Positions 1 through 9,636 of a stretch of DNA of 64,000 bases are shown here, one piece after another. Under the pieces are notes generated by a model. The model was not told the DNA's origin, made no database searches, and saw only the letters and a program-made list of their open reading frames with translations. A program made the translations under genes and the position numbers. Source of the DNA: Anaerocolumna chitinilytica (GTDB lineage Bacteria; Bacillota; Clostridia; Lachnospirales; Lachnospiraceae); NCBI RefSeq assembly GCF_014218355.1, contig NZ_AP023368.1, forward strand, positions 433,501 through 497,500, in the 5' to 3' direction. How positions within the stretch are numbered: the first letter of the stretch is position 1; every line of letters starts with the position of its first letter.

Positions 1-2
1 GT

Positions 3-389
3 TCTTCTGTAATGAGCCTGGCACTTCAGTCAAGGATAAATGGTCTTGCGGGCACAGAAGCTATATTAGACAGTGCGCAGAAGGTTGATTTAGGAACTAC
101 CATTATCTACATGATTCCTATTGCTGCAATTTCCACGCTTCTTGCATTCTTTGTGTTCCGTGTCCTGGCAGATAATTCTGGAAGGTGGGAACATGTGAAG
201 AGTATCTTTAAAGAACGGACAAAGACACACTTTTTAACACCAAGCCTGATTATAGGAATGGCCATCTGTCTTATTATCATGATAATAGTTGAATATCAGG
301 GAAGATTCTCTACAGGAATATCAAAGGATGAGGGGTTTGTTACCGTAATATATGGTATCATACACGGTGTACAGAATTTCTTTTTTTAA
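3..389 (+). CDS. C-terminal part of a membrane protein, cut by the window edge
   Basis: The frame is open to the left edge and the first ATG (position 12) has no ribosome binding site in the few bases before it, so this is probably the end of a longer gene. About 125 residues are visible. There are two strongly hydrophobic stretches, roughly residues 30-50 and 77-93 counted from position 12, separated by a charged loop, which indicates an integral membrane protein. The last residues are a run of Phe. I do not recognise the family. A rho-independent terminator follows directly, so this is the last gene of its transcript. Confidence 0.6.
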   Translation, partial: SSVMSLALQSRINGLAGTEAILDSAQKVDLGTTIIYMIPIAAISTLLAFFVFRVLADNSGRWEHVKSIFKERTKTHFLTPSLIIGMAICLIIMIIVEYQGRFSTGISKDEGFVTVIYGIIHGVQNFFF

Positions 390-395
390 ATAAAT

Positions 396-435
396 GCCCA
401 TAGTGTAAATCAAAATACACTAGGGGCTTTTCTTT
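396..435 (+). terminator. rho-independent terminator after the first partial gene
   Basis: A 12-bp stem (GCCCATAGTGTA with TACACTAGGGGC, one mismatch) closes a short A-rich loop and is followed by a T-rich tract. It separates the partial membrane gene from trxB. Confidence 0.85.
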
Positions 436-591
436 TTCAAAAAATATGTTACAATATAAGTACAATTAGATTGTAAACAATCAGTATGCGGGTGGAATTT
501 CTGACGGCAGCATTGCAGCTTGAGTACGGAAGTATAATTATCACCGGTAATACAAAAAATGAAGATAGAAATTGAAACGGAGGAATTATTA

Positions 592-1515
592 ATGGATAAG
601 ATTTATGAATTAGTTGTGATAGGTTCCGGTCCTGCAGGATTAACAGCAGCTCTTTATGCAGGAAGAGCAGAACTGGATACTATTGTAATAGAGAAAGCAC
701 CTATTAGCGGAGGCCAGATAATCAACACCTACGAAGTAGATAACTACCCTGGAATTCCTGGGATAAGCGGCTTTGAGCTTGCCACCAGATTCAGAGAACA
801 TTGTGATAAGATGAACCTGCCCTTTGTAACCGGTGAAGTAAAACGCTTTGAAGTTGAGGATGGAATAAAGGTCATAACACTGGAAGATGGTACGGTTTAC
901 CGCTCTAAGACAGCTATTATCGCTACGGGAGCAAACCCAAGAAAGCTTATGGTGGAAGGGGAAGAAAGACTTTCCGGCATGGGAGTATCCTATTGTGCTA
1001 CCTGCGACGGAGCTTTCTTTAAGAATAAAGTTACCGCAGTAGTAGGAGGCGGTGATGTAGCGGTTGAAGATGCTATATTTTTAGCAAGGCTTTGCAAAAA
1101 GGTATATGTCATCCATAGAAGGGATGAGTTCAGAGCTGCCAAGACTTATACGACAAAGCTTCTTTCCATGGAGAATGTGGAAGTCCTTTGGGATAGTGTG
1201 GTTGAAGAGATTCAAGGCAGTGAAGTAGTTGATAAGATAAAAGTAAAGAATATTAAAAAGGAAGAAGAAACAGAAATAGCAGTGGATGGTGTGTTTATTG
1301 CAGTTGGATACAACCCCAGTTCTGAAGTATATAAAGATGTCCTGGAGCTGGCTCCCGGCGGGTACATTAAGGCAGATGAATCCTGTCTGACTAATATTCC
1401 AGGAGTATTTGCAGCAGGAGATATCCGTACAAAGGAATTAAGGCAGATAATAACCGCCGCCTCAGATGGTGCCAATGCCATTACAGGTGTAGAAAAGTAT
1501 CTTAATAGTTTATAA
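592..1515 (+). CDS. trxB: thioredoxin-disulfide reductase
   Basis: Flavoprotein that moves electrons from NADPH through FAD and a redox-active disulfide to thioredoxin in the cytoplasm. The protein is 307 residues, normal for the low-molecular-weight bacterial family. Visible motifs are the FAD-binding GSGPAG near residues 11-16, the redox CATC near residue 134, the NADPH-binding GGGDVAVEDA and the C-terminal AAGDIR FAD motif. I chose the ATG at 592 because it has the site GGAGG at 579-583 and gives the usual N-terminus; the ATG at 559 lies in frame but has no such site. It appears monocistronic: a terminator lies upstream and the next gene has its own promoter. Confidence 0.97.
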   Translation: MDKIYELVVIGSGPAGLTAALYAGRAELDTIVIEKAPISGGQIINTYEVDNYPGIPGISGFELATRFREHCDKMNLPFVTGEVKRFEVEDGIKVITLEDGTVYRSKTAIIATGANPRKLMVEGEERLSGMGVSYCATCDGAFFKNKVTAVVGGGDVAVEDAIFLARLCKKVYVIHRRDEFRAAKTYTTKLLSMENVEVLWDSVVEEIQGSEVVDKIKVKNIKKEEETEIAVDGVFIAVGYNPSSEVYKDVLELAPGGYIKADESCLTNIPGVFAAGDIRTKELRQIITAASDGANAITGVEKYLNSL

Positions 1516-1601
1516 TGGTTATTATTAATAGAAAATTCAGAATTAATTGATTGATTTTGCAACAATGGATAAATAAACCATGTTATTTGTTAAATTATGC
1601 G

Positions 1602-1630
1602 TTGACAGCAGTAGTATGCTTTGATATAAT
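1602..1630 (+). promoter_or_regulatory. sigma-A promoter for the NlpC/P60 gene
   Basis: TTGACA (1602-1607), a 17-bp spacer, then TATAAT (1625-1630): a perfect consensus promoter. It is about 115 bp before the start codon, leaving a rather long untranslated leader that contains TGTAACATT and TTGTTACATT. Confidence 0.8.
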
Positions 1631-1744
1631 AACCTTATGATTTTTAATAAATTTGTAACATTTAAAAAAGATTTATACTAATGATAATATATATTTAATT
1701 GAATTGTTACATTCGCAAAAAACCGTAAGGAGGTTACATGTCAA

Positions 1745-2998
1745 ATGCTTAGAAGTACTGCTGTTAAGGCGTCTTTATGTACTGCTGCGCTGTTACTTAC
1801 CCTGGGTGCAGGAGTCAGAGTACAGGCGGCTGAGAGTGTCTCAGATACCGGGCTGGCCGGAATCATGCCAGTTCTTGATAACTATTATGTAGCTACTGCC
1901 GAGGTAGAAAAGGGAGAAGCGGAAAAGTTGCTTGATACTTTTGCGAAAGAAAAAGAAGAGCCAAGCAGTGACAAAGTTGAAAAAGTAAAATCACCCTATG
2001 CAAATCTAGGAATCTCCATAGCGGATAATTATGTTAATATTCGAGTGAAACCTAACACAGACAGCAAGATTGTCGGTAAACTCTACAAGGGTTGTGCAAC
2101 AGATATATTGGCTACAAAAGGTGATTGGGTTAAGATTAAATCAGGTGATGTAAAGGGATATATTAATAAAGAATTCCTTGCAATCGGTTCTGAAGCTGAG
2201 AAGCTGGTTGATAAATATGCTGATAAGTATGCTACAGTAAATACGGAAACATTATTTGTAAGAGAGAAGCCGGGAACAGATAAAACAATCGTTACCATGG
2301 TACCTCAGGGTGAAACCTATTACATATCAAAAGAATTTAACAAGTGGGCCAAGATTGAAATTGACCAGGGAGAAGATGGCTTTGTATCAAAGGATTTCAT
2401 CACAATCAATGTTAAATTCAAATATGCTATATCAATAAAAGAAGAAATGGCTAAGATAGCAGCAGAAAAAGCAGCTAAGAAGGCAGAAGCAGATAGATTG
2501 GAAGAGCTTGCCAAAGAGAGGGAAGCACAGAGACAATCATCCAATCAGCAGTCCCACCAGAGCTCCAGTTCCAACTCAGGTAGTTCTAACTCAGGCAGTT
2601 CAAACAACTCCTCCGGTAGTTCTTCAGGATCCGGAAACGGACAAGCAATCGCAAACTACGCATTGAATTTCGTCGGTAATCCTTATGTATGGGGCGGAAC
2701 AAGCTTAACAAACGGAGCGGATTGTTCCGGGTTTGTATATTCTGTATATTCTCATTTCGGCTACAGCATACCAAGAGATTCCAGATCTCAGGCAGCAGGT
2801 GCAGGATATGAAGTCAGTGTAAGCAATATACAGCCAGGAGATTTAATCTACTATACAAATTCCAGCGGAACTGTAAATCACGTAGCAATGTACATTGGTA
2901 ATGGTAAGGTAGTAAATGCCAGCAATGAAAGAGATGGCATAAAGATATCACAGTACAATTACCGTACACCATATAAAGTAAAAAGAATTGTAAAATAG
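1745..2998 (+). CDS. secreted SH3-domain NlpC/P60 peptidoglycan endopeptidase
   Basis: Secreted cell-wall hydrolase, 417 residues. In order: a signal peptide (about 1-29), two bacterial SH3 domains (about 82-145 and 160-222), a charged helical segment rich in Lys, Ala and Glu (232-265), a Ser/Asn/Gly-rich linker (265-298), and a C-terminal NlpC/P60 domain with catalytic Cys327 in DCSGF and His379 in NHVAMY. The family cuts peptide-stem bonds of peptidoglycan; the SH3 domains usually bind the wall. The start at 1745 is set by AGGAGG at 1729-1734; the closer ATG at 1738 meets a stop after four codons. The role (growth, division or turnover) cannot be read from context. It has its own promoter and terminator. 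Confidence 0.92.
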   Translation: MLRSTAVKASLCTAALLLTLGAGVRVQAAESVSDTGLAGIMPVLDNYYVATAEVEKGEAEKLLDTFAKEKEEPSSDKVEKVKSPYANLGISIADNYVNIRVKPNTDSKIVGKLYKGCATDILATKGDWVKIKSGDVKGYINKEFLAIGSEAEKLVDKYADKYATVNTETLFVREKPGTDKTIVTMVPQGETYYISKEFNKWAKIEIDQGEDGFVSKDFITINVKFKYAISIKEEMAKIAAEKAAKKAEADRLEELAKEREAQRQSSNQQSHQSSSSNSGSSNSGSSNNSSGSSSGSGNGQAIANYALNFVGNPYVWGGTSLTNGADCSGFVYSVYSHFGYSIPRDSRSQAAGAGYEVSVSNIQPGDLIYYTNSSGTVNHVAMYIGNGKVVNASNERDGIKISQYNYRTPYKVKRIVK

Positions 2999-3007
2999 TA
3001 TATTAAA

Positions 3008-3043
3008 ACCGCAGCTAGGTTAAACTAACTGCGGTATTTTTTT
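3008..3043 (+). terminator. rho-independent terminator after the NlpC/P60 gene
   Basis: ACCGCAG pairs with CTGCGGT around an AT-rich loop, followed by a run of seven T. Confidence 0.85.
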
Positions 3044-3565
3044 GAATAAAATTAATTTTCTAAAAAAGGCGGTTAAAAAGCTCTTTTAATAGAATTTTTA
3101 GATAATTAAGGTGAATTTCTTTATTTGAAGAAAATAAGATTTTAGTAGAAATATGATTGACAAAAGAAGGCCTGTACAAAATGCACAAAATATACCACTC
3201 CAAAATTGTTGATAGATGGGAGTGAAAAGTTTATATGTGTTTATCCAAAAGTTATCCACATATAAAAAGCCCGTTTTTTTCGGCTATTAAAAGTTATACA
3301 CTGAGTTATCCACATTATCCACAGGTTTTCACCACGGTTGTGGAATATGAGGGGGAGTGTCAAGGTAGAATATTTGTTTTGTAGATTATGATAATATCAT
3401 AATTATGTAAATTTAATGTAATGATATGTAAATAAATGTAACTGTCAAATAATTATAAAATAAGACGTACAATGATAGGAAGTTGGCCGAATATTTTAGA
3501 TAGAGTATGTACAAGTTTGATAGTAGTAATAATTCTTTTTATAGAATTGCTTTGACGGAAAGAAC
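3044..3565. other. long non-coding region before hpf
   Basis: Apart from the DnaA-box cluster I see no gene here on either strand. The DNA is very AT-rich, with a GAGGGGGAGTG purine run at 3349-3359. Confidence 0.6.
3241..3323. promoter_or_regulatory. cluster of DnaA-box-like sites
   Basis: Three perfect TTATCCACA boxes lie at 3252-3260, 3306-3314 and 3315-3323, the last two directly abutting. TTATCCAAA (3241-3249) and TTATACACT (3294-3302) each differ by one base. TTATCCACA is the established DnaA-box consensus. All five are on the + strand inside a 590-bp gene-free stretch before hpf. No dnaA or dnaN is nearby, so this is not an obvious oriC; it could titrate DnaA or regulate hpf. Confidence 0.7.
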
Positions 3566-3594
3566 TTGTCACATATTCTGCAATGTGTTATAAT
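3566..3594 (+). promoter_or_regulatory. probable hpf promoter
   Basis: TTGTCA (3566-3571), a 17-bp spacer and TATAAT (3589-3594). It lies 42 bp before the hpf start codon. The -35 overlaps a single TGTCACA; the tandem form of that element seen elsewhere in the window is absent here. Confidence 0.65.
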
Positions 3595-3636
3595 AATGTT
3601 AAGCAATAGTAAAAAAGCTAAAAGGAGTTGATTCAT

Positions 3637-4164
3637 ATGCGTTTTATAATAAGCGGCAAAAACATCGAGGTAACTGAAGGTCTCAAAACAGCTGTATATG
3701 AAAAGATTGGAAAGCTTGAAAAATATTTTACTCCTGATACTGAAATTCATGTAACTATGAGTGTTGAGAAAGAAAGGCAGAAAATAGAAGTAACGATTCC
3801 TATGAAAGGCAGCATGGTAAGAGCAGAACAGACAAGCACAGATATGTATGTTTCCATCGACCTTGTAGAAGAAGTTATTGAACGCCAGTTAAGAAAATAT
3901 AAAAATAAATTAATTGAACAAAAGCAGGCAACTATAAACTTAAATCAAGAGTTTATTGATGATGCTTATGAAGAAGAGAACAATATCAAGATTATTCGTA
4001 CCAAGAAGTTTGCTATTAAACCAATGGACCCGGAAGAGGCTTGTGTTCAGATGGAACTTTTAGGCCACAATTTCTTTGTATACCGCAATGCAGAAACCGA
4101 TGAGGTAAATGTGGTTTACAAGCGCAAAGGCAATACCTACGGTTTGATTGAACCGGAATTTTAG
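3637..4164 (+). CDS. hpf: long-form ribosome hibernation promoting factor
   Basis: Binds the small ribosomal subunit in stationary phase or stress and promotes 100S ribosome dimers, protecting idle ribosomes. At 175 residues it is the long HPF form: an N-terminal RaiA/HPF domain (about 1-100), a linker, and a C-terminal dimerisation domain (about 118-175) with the typical segment FFVYRNAETDEVNVVYKRK. The start is the ATG at 3637 with AAGGAG at 3622-3627; an in-frame TTG at 3628 is too close to that site. It sits before secA, a gene order known from other Firmicutes, but a terminator separates the two. Confidence 0.95.
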   Translation: MRFIISGKNIEVTEGLKTAVYEKIGKLEKYFTPDTEIHVTMSVEKERQKIEVTIPMKGSMVRAEQTSTDMYVSIDLVEEVIERQLRKYKNKLIEQKQATINLNQEFIDDAYEEENNIKIIRTKKFAIKPMDPEEACVQMELLGHNFFVYRNAETDEVNVVYKRKGNTYGLIEPEF

Positions 4165-4201
4165 TCAGATACTTAAGGATTTATAGGATTTAATAATATA
4201 G

Positions 4202-4236
4202 AAAGGGGGGACTGTTAATACAGTTCCCCCTTTTTC
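4202..4236 (+). terminator. rho-independent terminator after hpf
   Basis: GGGGGGACTGT pairs with ACAGTTCCCCC (one G-T pair) over a short loop, followed by TTTTT. Confidence 0.9.
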
Positions 4237-4308
4237 TTAATCTCTTAAAGAGGAAATTTGAACATCTGATAAGCTGTCTCAGATTTCTTCCATAAACTCC
4301 CGCCATGC

Positions 4309-4345
4309 AGTTAGCAAGGCATTTCGTATAAAAAGGTTGCTAACT
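4309..4345. other. inverted repeat in the secA upstream region
   Basis: AGTTAGCAA (4309-4317) and TTGCTAACT (4337-4345) are perfect inverted copies separated by 19 bp. There is no T-run after it, so it is not a simple terminator. It may be an operator or an RNA hairpin in the secA leader. Nothing else is evident between the hpf terminator and secA. Confidence 0.4.
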
Positions 4346-4488
4346 AACTGGGGAAATGATACAATGTATTTTATGAAAAAATTATTTGACCAGAATTTAT
4401 CTTATATAAGTTGAAAGCAGTTTTTTTGCGGAAAGAAACTTAGTTTAACTTATATTGTATCCATTGAATAAATACAGGAGTGAAAAAC

Positions 4489-7062
4489 ATGAGTCTCGTA
4501 ACGAAAATTTTTGGTACCCACAGTCAAAGAGAAGTCAAACTTGTTATGCCTATAGTTGACAAGGTTGAGGCATTGGAGCCATCCATCAAGGCACTTTCCG
4601 ATGCGGAATTAAAGAATAAAACCGTTGAATTTAAAAATAGGTTAAAGAACGGTGAAACACTAGACGACATTTTGCCGGAAGCCTATGCTGTGGTAAGAGA
4701 AGCAGCAGTAAGAACACTGGGACAGAGACCCTTTCGTGTACAGATACTTGGCGGAATCATATTACATCAGGGAAGAATCTCTGAAATGAAGACCGGTGAA
4801 GGTAAGACCCTTACCTCTACTTTCCCTGCATACTTAAATGCCCTTGAAGAGAAGGGTGTTCATATTGTAACAGTAAATGATTACCTTGCAAAACGTGACT
4901 CCGAGTGGATGGGACAAATTCATGAATTCTTAGGTCTTAAAGTTGGCGTTATTTTAAACAGCATGGATAATGATCAGAGAAGAGAAGCCTATCACTGTGA
5001 TATTACGTATGCTACCAACAATGAACTTGGATTTGATTATTTAAGAGATAACATGGTTATCTATAAAGAGCAGCTGGTACAAAGAGGCCTGCATTTCGCT
5101 ATCATCGATGAAGTGGACTCTGTATTAATCGATGAAGCAAGAACCCCTCTTATTATATCCGGACAGAGCGGAAAATCCACAAAGCTTTATGAAGCCTGCG
5201 ATATCCTTGCAAGACAGCTTACAAAGGGTAAGGTCAGCGGTGAACTTACCAAGATGGCAGCTCTTATGAATGAGGATGTTGAAGAAGAAGGCGATTTTGT
5301 AGTTAATGAAAAAGATAAATTAGTTAACCTTACAGCAGAAGGTGTTGAAAAGGTTGAAAGTTTCTTCCACCTTGAGAACCTTGCAGATCCGGAAAATCTT
5401 GAAATACAGCATAATATTATTCTGGCTTTAAGAGCGCATTACCTGATGGCCAGAGATAAGGATTACGTTGTAAAAGAAGATGAAGTTCTTATCGTAGATG
5501 AGTTCACCGGACGTATTATGCCCGGAAGAAGATATTCAGATGGACTTCATCAGGCAATTGAGGCAAAGGAAAAAGTTAAGGTAAATAGAGAGAGTAAGAC
5601 ATTAGCAACAATTACTTTCCAGAACTTCTTTAATAAATATGCTAAGAAATGCGGTATGACCGGTACAGCTCTTACTGAAGAAAAAGAATTCCGTAATATA
5701 TATGGTATGGATGTTATCGAAGTGCCTACGAATATCCCTGTAGCACGTGTGGACAGACAGGATGCCGTATATAAGACCAAAAAAGAGAAATTAAATGCAG
5801 TAGTATCTGAAATAATGGAATCTCACAAGAAGGGCCAGCCGGTTCTGGTTGGTACGATTACCATCGAAGCTTCTGAGGAATTAAGTGATATGTTAAAGAA
5901 AAAGAACATTCCTCATAAAGTTTTAAATGCGAAATTCCATGAGCTGGAAGCTGAAATTATAGCAGATGCTGGACAGGTAGGAGCTGTTACAATAGCTACT
6001 AATATGGCAGGCCGTGGTACTGATATTAAACTGGGAGAAGGTGTGACAGACCTTGGCGGACTTAAGATCATAGGTACCGAACGCCATGAATCCAGACGTA
6101 TTGATAATCAGTTAAGAGGACGTGCCGGTCGTCAGGGAGATCCCGGAGAATCCCGCTTCTATATATCCCTGGAAGATGATTTAATGAGACTCTTTGGATC
6201 TGAGCGTCTTATGAATATGTTCAACTCCCTGGGGCTTCCCGATGGAGAACAGATTGAGCACAAGATGTTAAGCAGTGCAATTGAAAAGGCTCAGACTAAG
6301 ATAGAGAATAACAACTATGGTATCCGTAAGAACCTGTTAGAATACGATCAGGTAAATAATGAACAAAGAGAGATTATTTACAAGGAAAGAAGAAGGGTTC
6401 TCGACGGCGAAAGCATGAGAGATACCGTATTTAAGATGATAACAGATACCGTGGAGGATTGTGTGAACACCTGTATCAGTGATGATCAGCTTTCCGAGAA
6501 CTGGGATTTGGAAGAACTTAATACAATGCTGCTTCCTATCATACCTTTAGAGACCATTGCATTTGATGCACAGGAACTTGACCGTATGAAAAAGGCTGCA
6601 TTAATGCAGAAGTTAAAAGAAGATGCTATTAAGCTTTACGAAGAGAAGGAAGCGGAATTCCCGGAGAAAGAACAGCTTCGTGAAGTAGAACGTGTTATCC
6701 TCCTGCGTGTAATTGACCGTAAGTGGATGGATCATATTGATGATATGGATCAGCTGCGTCAGGGTATCGGTCTGCAGGCTTATGGACAGAGAGATCCTTT
6801 AGTAGAGTTTAAGTTTATGGGCTTTGAAATGTTCGATGAAATGACAGATGCAATCAGGGAAGATACCGTGAAAGCTCTGATGCATGTAAGAATAGAGCAG
6901 AATGTTGAAAGAGAACAGGTAGCAAAAGTTACCGGTACGAATAAAGATGATTCTGTTCAGCAAGGACCTGTAAGAAGAACCACGAAAAAGGTTCAGCCTA
7001 ATGATCCCTGCCCATGTGGAAGCGGAAAGAAATATAAATTCTGCCATGGAAAAATTAATTAA
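4489..7062 (+). CDS. secA: preprotein translocase ATPase SecA
   Basis: ATP-driven motor that pushes unfolded preproteins through SecYEG at the cytoplasmic membrane. At 857 residues it is full length. Visible are Walker A MKTGEGKT (about 99-106), the DEVD box followed by SVLIDEART (about 205-218), the second nucleotide-binding motor with [13 protein letters not shown], the [11 protein letters not shown] motif, and a C-terminal zinc-binding tail [14 protein letters not shown] that contacts SecB or ribosomes in other species. The ATG at 4489 has AGGAG at 4476-4480; the GTG at 4480 overlaps that site and is unlikely. prfB follows after 25 bp, so the two are probably cotranscribed. Confidence 0.98.
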   Translation: MSLVTKIFGTHSQREVKLVMPIVDKVEALEPSIKALSDAELKNKTVEFKNRLKNGETLDDILPEAYAVVREAAVRTLGQRPFRVQILGGIILHQGRISEMKTGEGKTLTSTFPAYLNALEEKGVHIVTVNDYLAKRDSEWMGQIHEFLGLKVGVILNSMDNDQRREAYHCDITYATNNELGFDYLRDNMVIYKEQLVQRGLHFAIIDEVDSVLIDEARTPLIISGQSGKSTKLYEACDILARQLTKGKVSGELTKMAALMNEDVEEEGDFVVNEKDKLVNLTAEGVEKVESFFHLENLADPENLEIQHNIILALRAHYLMARDKDYVVKEDEVLIVDEFTGRIMPGRRYSDGLHQAIEAKEKVKVNRESKTLATITFQNFFNKYAKKCGMTGTALTEEKEFRNIYGMDVIEVPTNIPVARVDRQDAVYKTKKEKLNAVVSEIMESHKKGQPVLVGTITIEASEELSDMLKKKNIPHKVLNAKFHELEAEIIADAGQVGAVTIATNMAGRGTDIKLGEGVTDLGGLKIIGTERHESRRIDNQLRGRAGRQGDPGESRFYISLEDDLMRLFGSERLMNMFNSLGLPDGEQIEHKMLSSAIEKAQTKIENNNYGIRKNLLEYDQVNNEQREIIYKERRRVLDGESMRDTVFKMITDTVEDCVNTCISDDQLSENWDLEELNTMLLPIIPLETIAFDAQELDRMKKAALMQKLKEDAIKLYEEKEAEFPEKEQLREVERVILLRVIDRKWMDHIDDMDQLRQGIGLQAYGQRDPLVEFKFMGFEMFDEMTDAIREDTVKALMHVRIEQNVEREQVAKVTGTNKDDSVQQGPVRRTTKKVQPNDPCPCGSGKKYKFCHGKIN

Positions 7063-7087
7063 CAGAATTTCGAAAAGAGGTGATAGA

Positions 7088-8207
7088 GTGGTTGAGTTAG
7101 ACCAGATGAAATATACGCTAAGTACTTACAAACAGCCATTACTTGAAGTGGGGGATTCACTTTGACCTGGCTAATAAGCTAGAGCGTATCGATATGATAG
7201 AACATATCATGGAAGAGCCGAACTTTTGGGACGGTGCTGAGAAATCCCAGGGATATGTAAAAGAACTAAAGAATCTAAAGGATATTGTAGATGAGTACAA
7301 TGGTCTGAAGAGAGAATATGAAGATATTGAGACTCTCCTTGAGATGGCTTATGAGACCGAAGATGGGAGTTTAATACCGGAAATACAAGCCGAGCTTGAT
7401 AAATTCACGGAAGACCTGGATGAGATGAGACTGAATACACTTCTCTCAGGGGAGTATGATAAGGACAATGCCATATTGACCCTTCATGCCGGAGCAGGTG
7501 GGACAGAAAGCTGTGACTGGGCGAGTATGCTTTACCGTATGTACCAGAAGTGGGCGGATAAGAAAGGTTTTGAAACTCAGGTAATAGATTATCTGGATGG
7601 AGAAGAAGCCGGTATAAAATCCGTAACTTTCCAGATAAACGGTCTGAATGCTTACGGTCACTTAAAGTCTGAAAGAGGTGTACACAGACTGGTTCGTATA
7701 TCACCTTTTAATGCGGCAGGAAAACGGCAGACATCCTTCGTCTCCTGTGATGTAATGCCTGATATTGAAGAGGATACCGGAATTGAAATCGATGAAGGGG
7801 ATTTAAGGATTGATACTTTTCGTTCCAGCGGTGCCGGTGGTCAGCATGTTAACAAAACCTCATCAGCTATCCGAATCACGCATATTCCTACCGGAATTGT
7901 AGTTCAATGCCAGAATGAACGTTCTCAGTTCCAGAACAAAGACAAAGCGATGCAGATGCTGAAAGCGAAGCTTTATCTCTTGAAGCAGCAGGAAAACCTG
8001 GAAAAGGAATCCGGAATTCGCGGTGAAATAAAAGAAATTGGCTGGGGAAGTCAGATAAGATCTTATGTTATGCAGCCGTACACTTTGGTAAAAGACCATC
8101 GGACTAACATGGAGATTGGAAATGCGGCCAGTGTTTTAGATGGTAATTTAGATCCGTTTATTAATGCTTATTTAAAGTGGGCCAGTATAGGCCAACCATC
8201 AGACTAA
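7088..8207 (+). CDS. prfB: peptide chain release factor 2, with programmed +1 frameshift
   Basis: Recognises UGA and UAA and triggers release of the finished protein. The gene begins with GTG at 7088 (site AAGAGG just before). After 25 codons it meets an in-frame TGA at 7163-7165. The sequence CTT TGA C, preceded by the Shine-Dalgarno-like GTGGGGG, is the classic RF2 autoregulatory +1 frameshift: ribosomes slip at CTT (7160-7162) and continue with GAC at 7164. The product is about 372 residues, normal for the family. The SPF recognition motif (ISPFNAAGKRQ) and the catalytic GGQ (GAGGQHVNKT) are present. Any start inside the second frame would give a protein lacking the real N-terminus. Confidence 0.95.
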
Positions 8208-8242
8208 GCTATTGGTATACAAATGAAAAGGGGGTACCTAAA

Positions 8243-8752
8243 ATGATTACAAAACAGTCTACGCAGGCGAATGGCAGTCTGCAGACGAAACAAAGTCTAT
8301 TGTCAAAACAGGTTATCTTTACTTTGGATAATGAAGAATTCGGACTGGATATAATGGTTGTAAATGCTATTGAAAAGTTCACAGATTTAATTCCCGTTCC
8401 TAATGCACCTTCCTATATTCATGGTATTATGAATTTGAGAGGTGATGTAATTCCGGTGTTTTCGCTGAGAAGAAAGTTTGGCTTACCGGATAAACCTGTA
8501 ACTGAGGATTCCAGATTGATTATAACAAAATCCAATGGAATACTCATGGCTTTTGAAGTGGATGGCGTAAAGGAAATCATTGAGATACCTCCTGAAAATA
8601 TCAGTGAGACGCCTGCTATTGTAAGGGGAATTAACACAAGCTATATTCGAAATGTTGCTAATTTAAACGGAAGAATGGTCATACTTTTAGATCATGACGG
8701 AATACTTTCCATAAATGAGCAGGAAAATATAGAAGGTATATTGGCAAGATAG
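8243..8752 (+). CDS. cheW: CheW-like chemotaxis coupling protein
   Basis: A single CheW domain (about residues 25-165 of 169), with the typical DNEEFGLDIMVVNAIEKF start and the GIMNLRGDVIPVFSLRRKFG core. CheW links methyl-accepting receptors to the histidine kinase CheA. No cheA or cheY is in this window; the only receptor is the MCP at 37.5 kb. The ATG at 8243 follows AAAAGGGGG; upstream in-frame starts overlap the end of prfB without such a site. It may also serve as a scaffold in another signalling array. A terminator follows. Confidence 0.85.
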   Translation: MITKQSTQANGSLQTKQSLLSKQVIFTLDNEEFGLDIMVVNAIEKFTDLIPVPNAPSYIHGIMNLRGDVIPVFSLRRKFGLPDKPVTEDSRLIITKSNGILMAFEVDGVKEIIEIPPENISETPAIVRGINTSYIRNVANLNGRMVILLDHDGILSINEQENIEGILAR

Positions 8753-8766
8753 AATAAAATCAAGTA

Positions 8767-8801
8767 TCTCCAACCATCAATTATGGTTGGAGATTTTTTT
8801 T
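8767..8801 (+). terminator. rho-independent terminator after cheW
   Basis: TCTCCAACCAT pairs perfectly with ATGGTTGGAGA over a 5-base loop, followed by nine T. Confidence 0.95.
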
Positions 8802-9055
8802 GTTTCTAAAATCAATTAGGGCTTAAGGATATCTGCAGTCACGGGGAAGAAAAGTGTATAGACAGCAATTTACAGTGCATAATGGATAAAAAGAGTGGAT
8901 AAAAAGCTTGTAAAATGAATAATTTGTCTTAAGATTGATAATTTATTCAAAAGCTGTTGCAAATGAGTGGAAAATATGGTAAGATATCTTTCTGTGAAAG
9001 ACAGTTGTATTTCGTATACATACAAAACGAAAATGAAAATACAGGAGGGGCGTCC

Positions 9056-9496
9056 ATGGATGAAGGCAAATACTTCATTGTTAAGAAAAAAGCAGTGCCG
9101 GAGGTTCTTCTAAAAGTAGTGGAGGCAAAAAGGCTTTTAGATTCTGAGAAGGTAGTCACCGTTCAGGAAGCTGCGGATATAGTTGGTATCAGCAGAAGCT
9201 CTTTTTATAAATATAAAGACGATATATTTCCTTTCCATGAGAATACGAGGGGAAAAACAATTACCTTCATGCTGCAGATAGACGATAAACCAGGTATCTT
9301 ATCCAGCGTATTAAATTGCGTATCAAAGAATGGCGTGAATATATTAACCATTCATCAGAGTATTCCCGTAAATGGAATTGCTTCTCTGACCTTAAGTATA
9401 GAGATACCGGGGCAGTTCGAAGATACAGCAATTATCTTTGAAGCCATTGAGGCTCTGGAAGGAATACATTATACGAAAATCCTGGCTAGAGAGTAG
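9056..9496 (+). CDS. UPF0735-type ACT domain protein (PheB-like)
   Basis: 146 residues, the usual size of the UPF0735/PheB family. The N-terminal third carries a helix-turn-helix-like segment (VTVQEAADIVGISRSSFYKY, about 28-47), and residues 70-146 form an ACT domain beginning MLQIDDKPGILSSVL, which usually binds an amino acid. Such genes often lie beside hom in Firmicutes, as here, which suggests a regulatory role in aspartate-family or aromatic amino acid metabolism; the exact ligand is unknown. The ATG at 9056 follows AGGAGGGG at 9043-9050; the longer frame to 8957 has no good site. Confidence 0.85.
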   Translation: MDEGKYFIVKKKAVPEVLLKVVEAKRLLDSEKVVTVQEAADIVGISRSSFYKYKDDIFPFHENTRGKTITFMLQIDDKPGILSSVLNCVSKNGVNILTIHQSIPVNGIASLTLSIEIPGQFEDTAIIFEAIEALEGIHYTKILARE

Positions 9497-9508
9497 TAGA
9501 AAAAATGT

Positions 9509-9636
9509 AAAGATATTTTTCCTACGCAAGTATGTGCCTGCGAAATCCTCGGCACAGACTTGAATATCGAAGAAAAAAGAAAAGATATTTTTCCTGCGCA
9601 AGTATGTGCCTGCGAAATCCTCGACACAGACTTGAA
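9509..9636 (+). repeat. two 56-bp direct repeats with 72-bp period
   Basis: Copy 1 spans 9509-9564 and copy 2 spans 9581-9636. They differ at only two positions (CCTACGC against CCTGCGC, and CTCGGCA against CTCGACA). Each starts AAAGATATTTTTCCT and ends GCACAGACTTGAA or ACACAGACTTGAA, and each contains CGCAAGTATGTGCCTGCG, whose ends can pair. They fill the gap between the ACT gene and hom, so they lie in the hom leader if the two are cotranscribed. No T-box consensus is seen. They could be a duplicated regulatory element or a dispersed short repeat. Confidence 0.85.

Noticed and set aside
1212..1565. Antisense frame over trxB and similar shadow frames elsewhere
   Set aside because: They mirror conserved genes on the other strand and lack ribosome binding sites and any protein family.
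3241..3323. Chromosomal replication origin
   Set aside because: DnaA boxes are present, but dnaA, dnaN, recF or rpmH are absent and no clear AT-rich unwinding repeat was recognised. Kept as an ectopic cluster.
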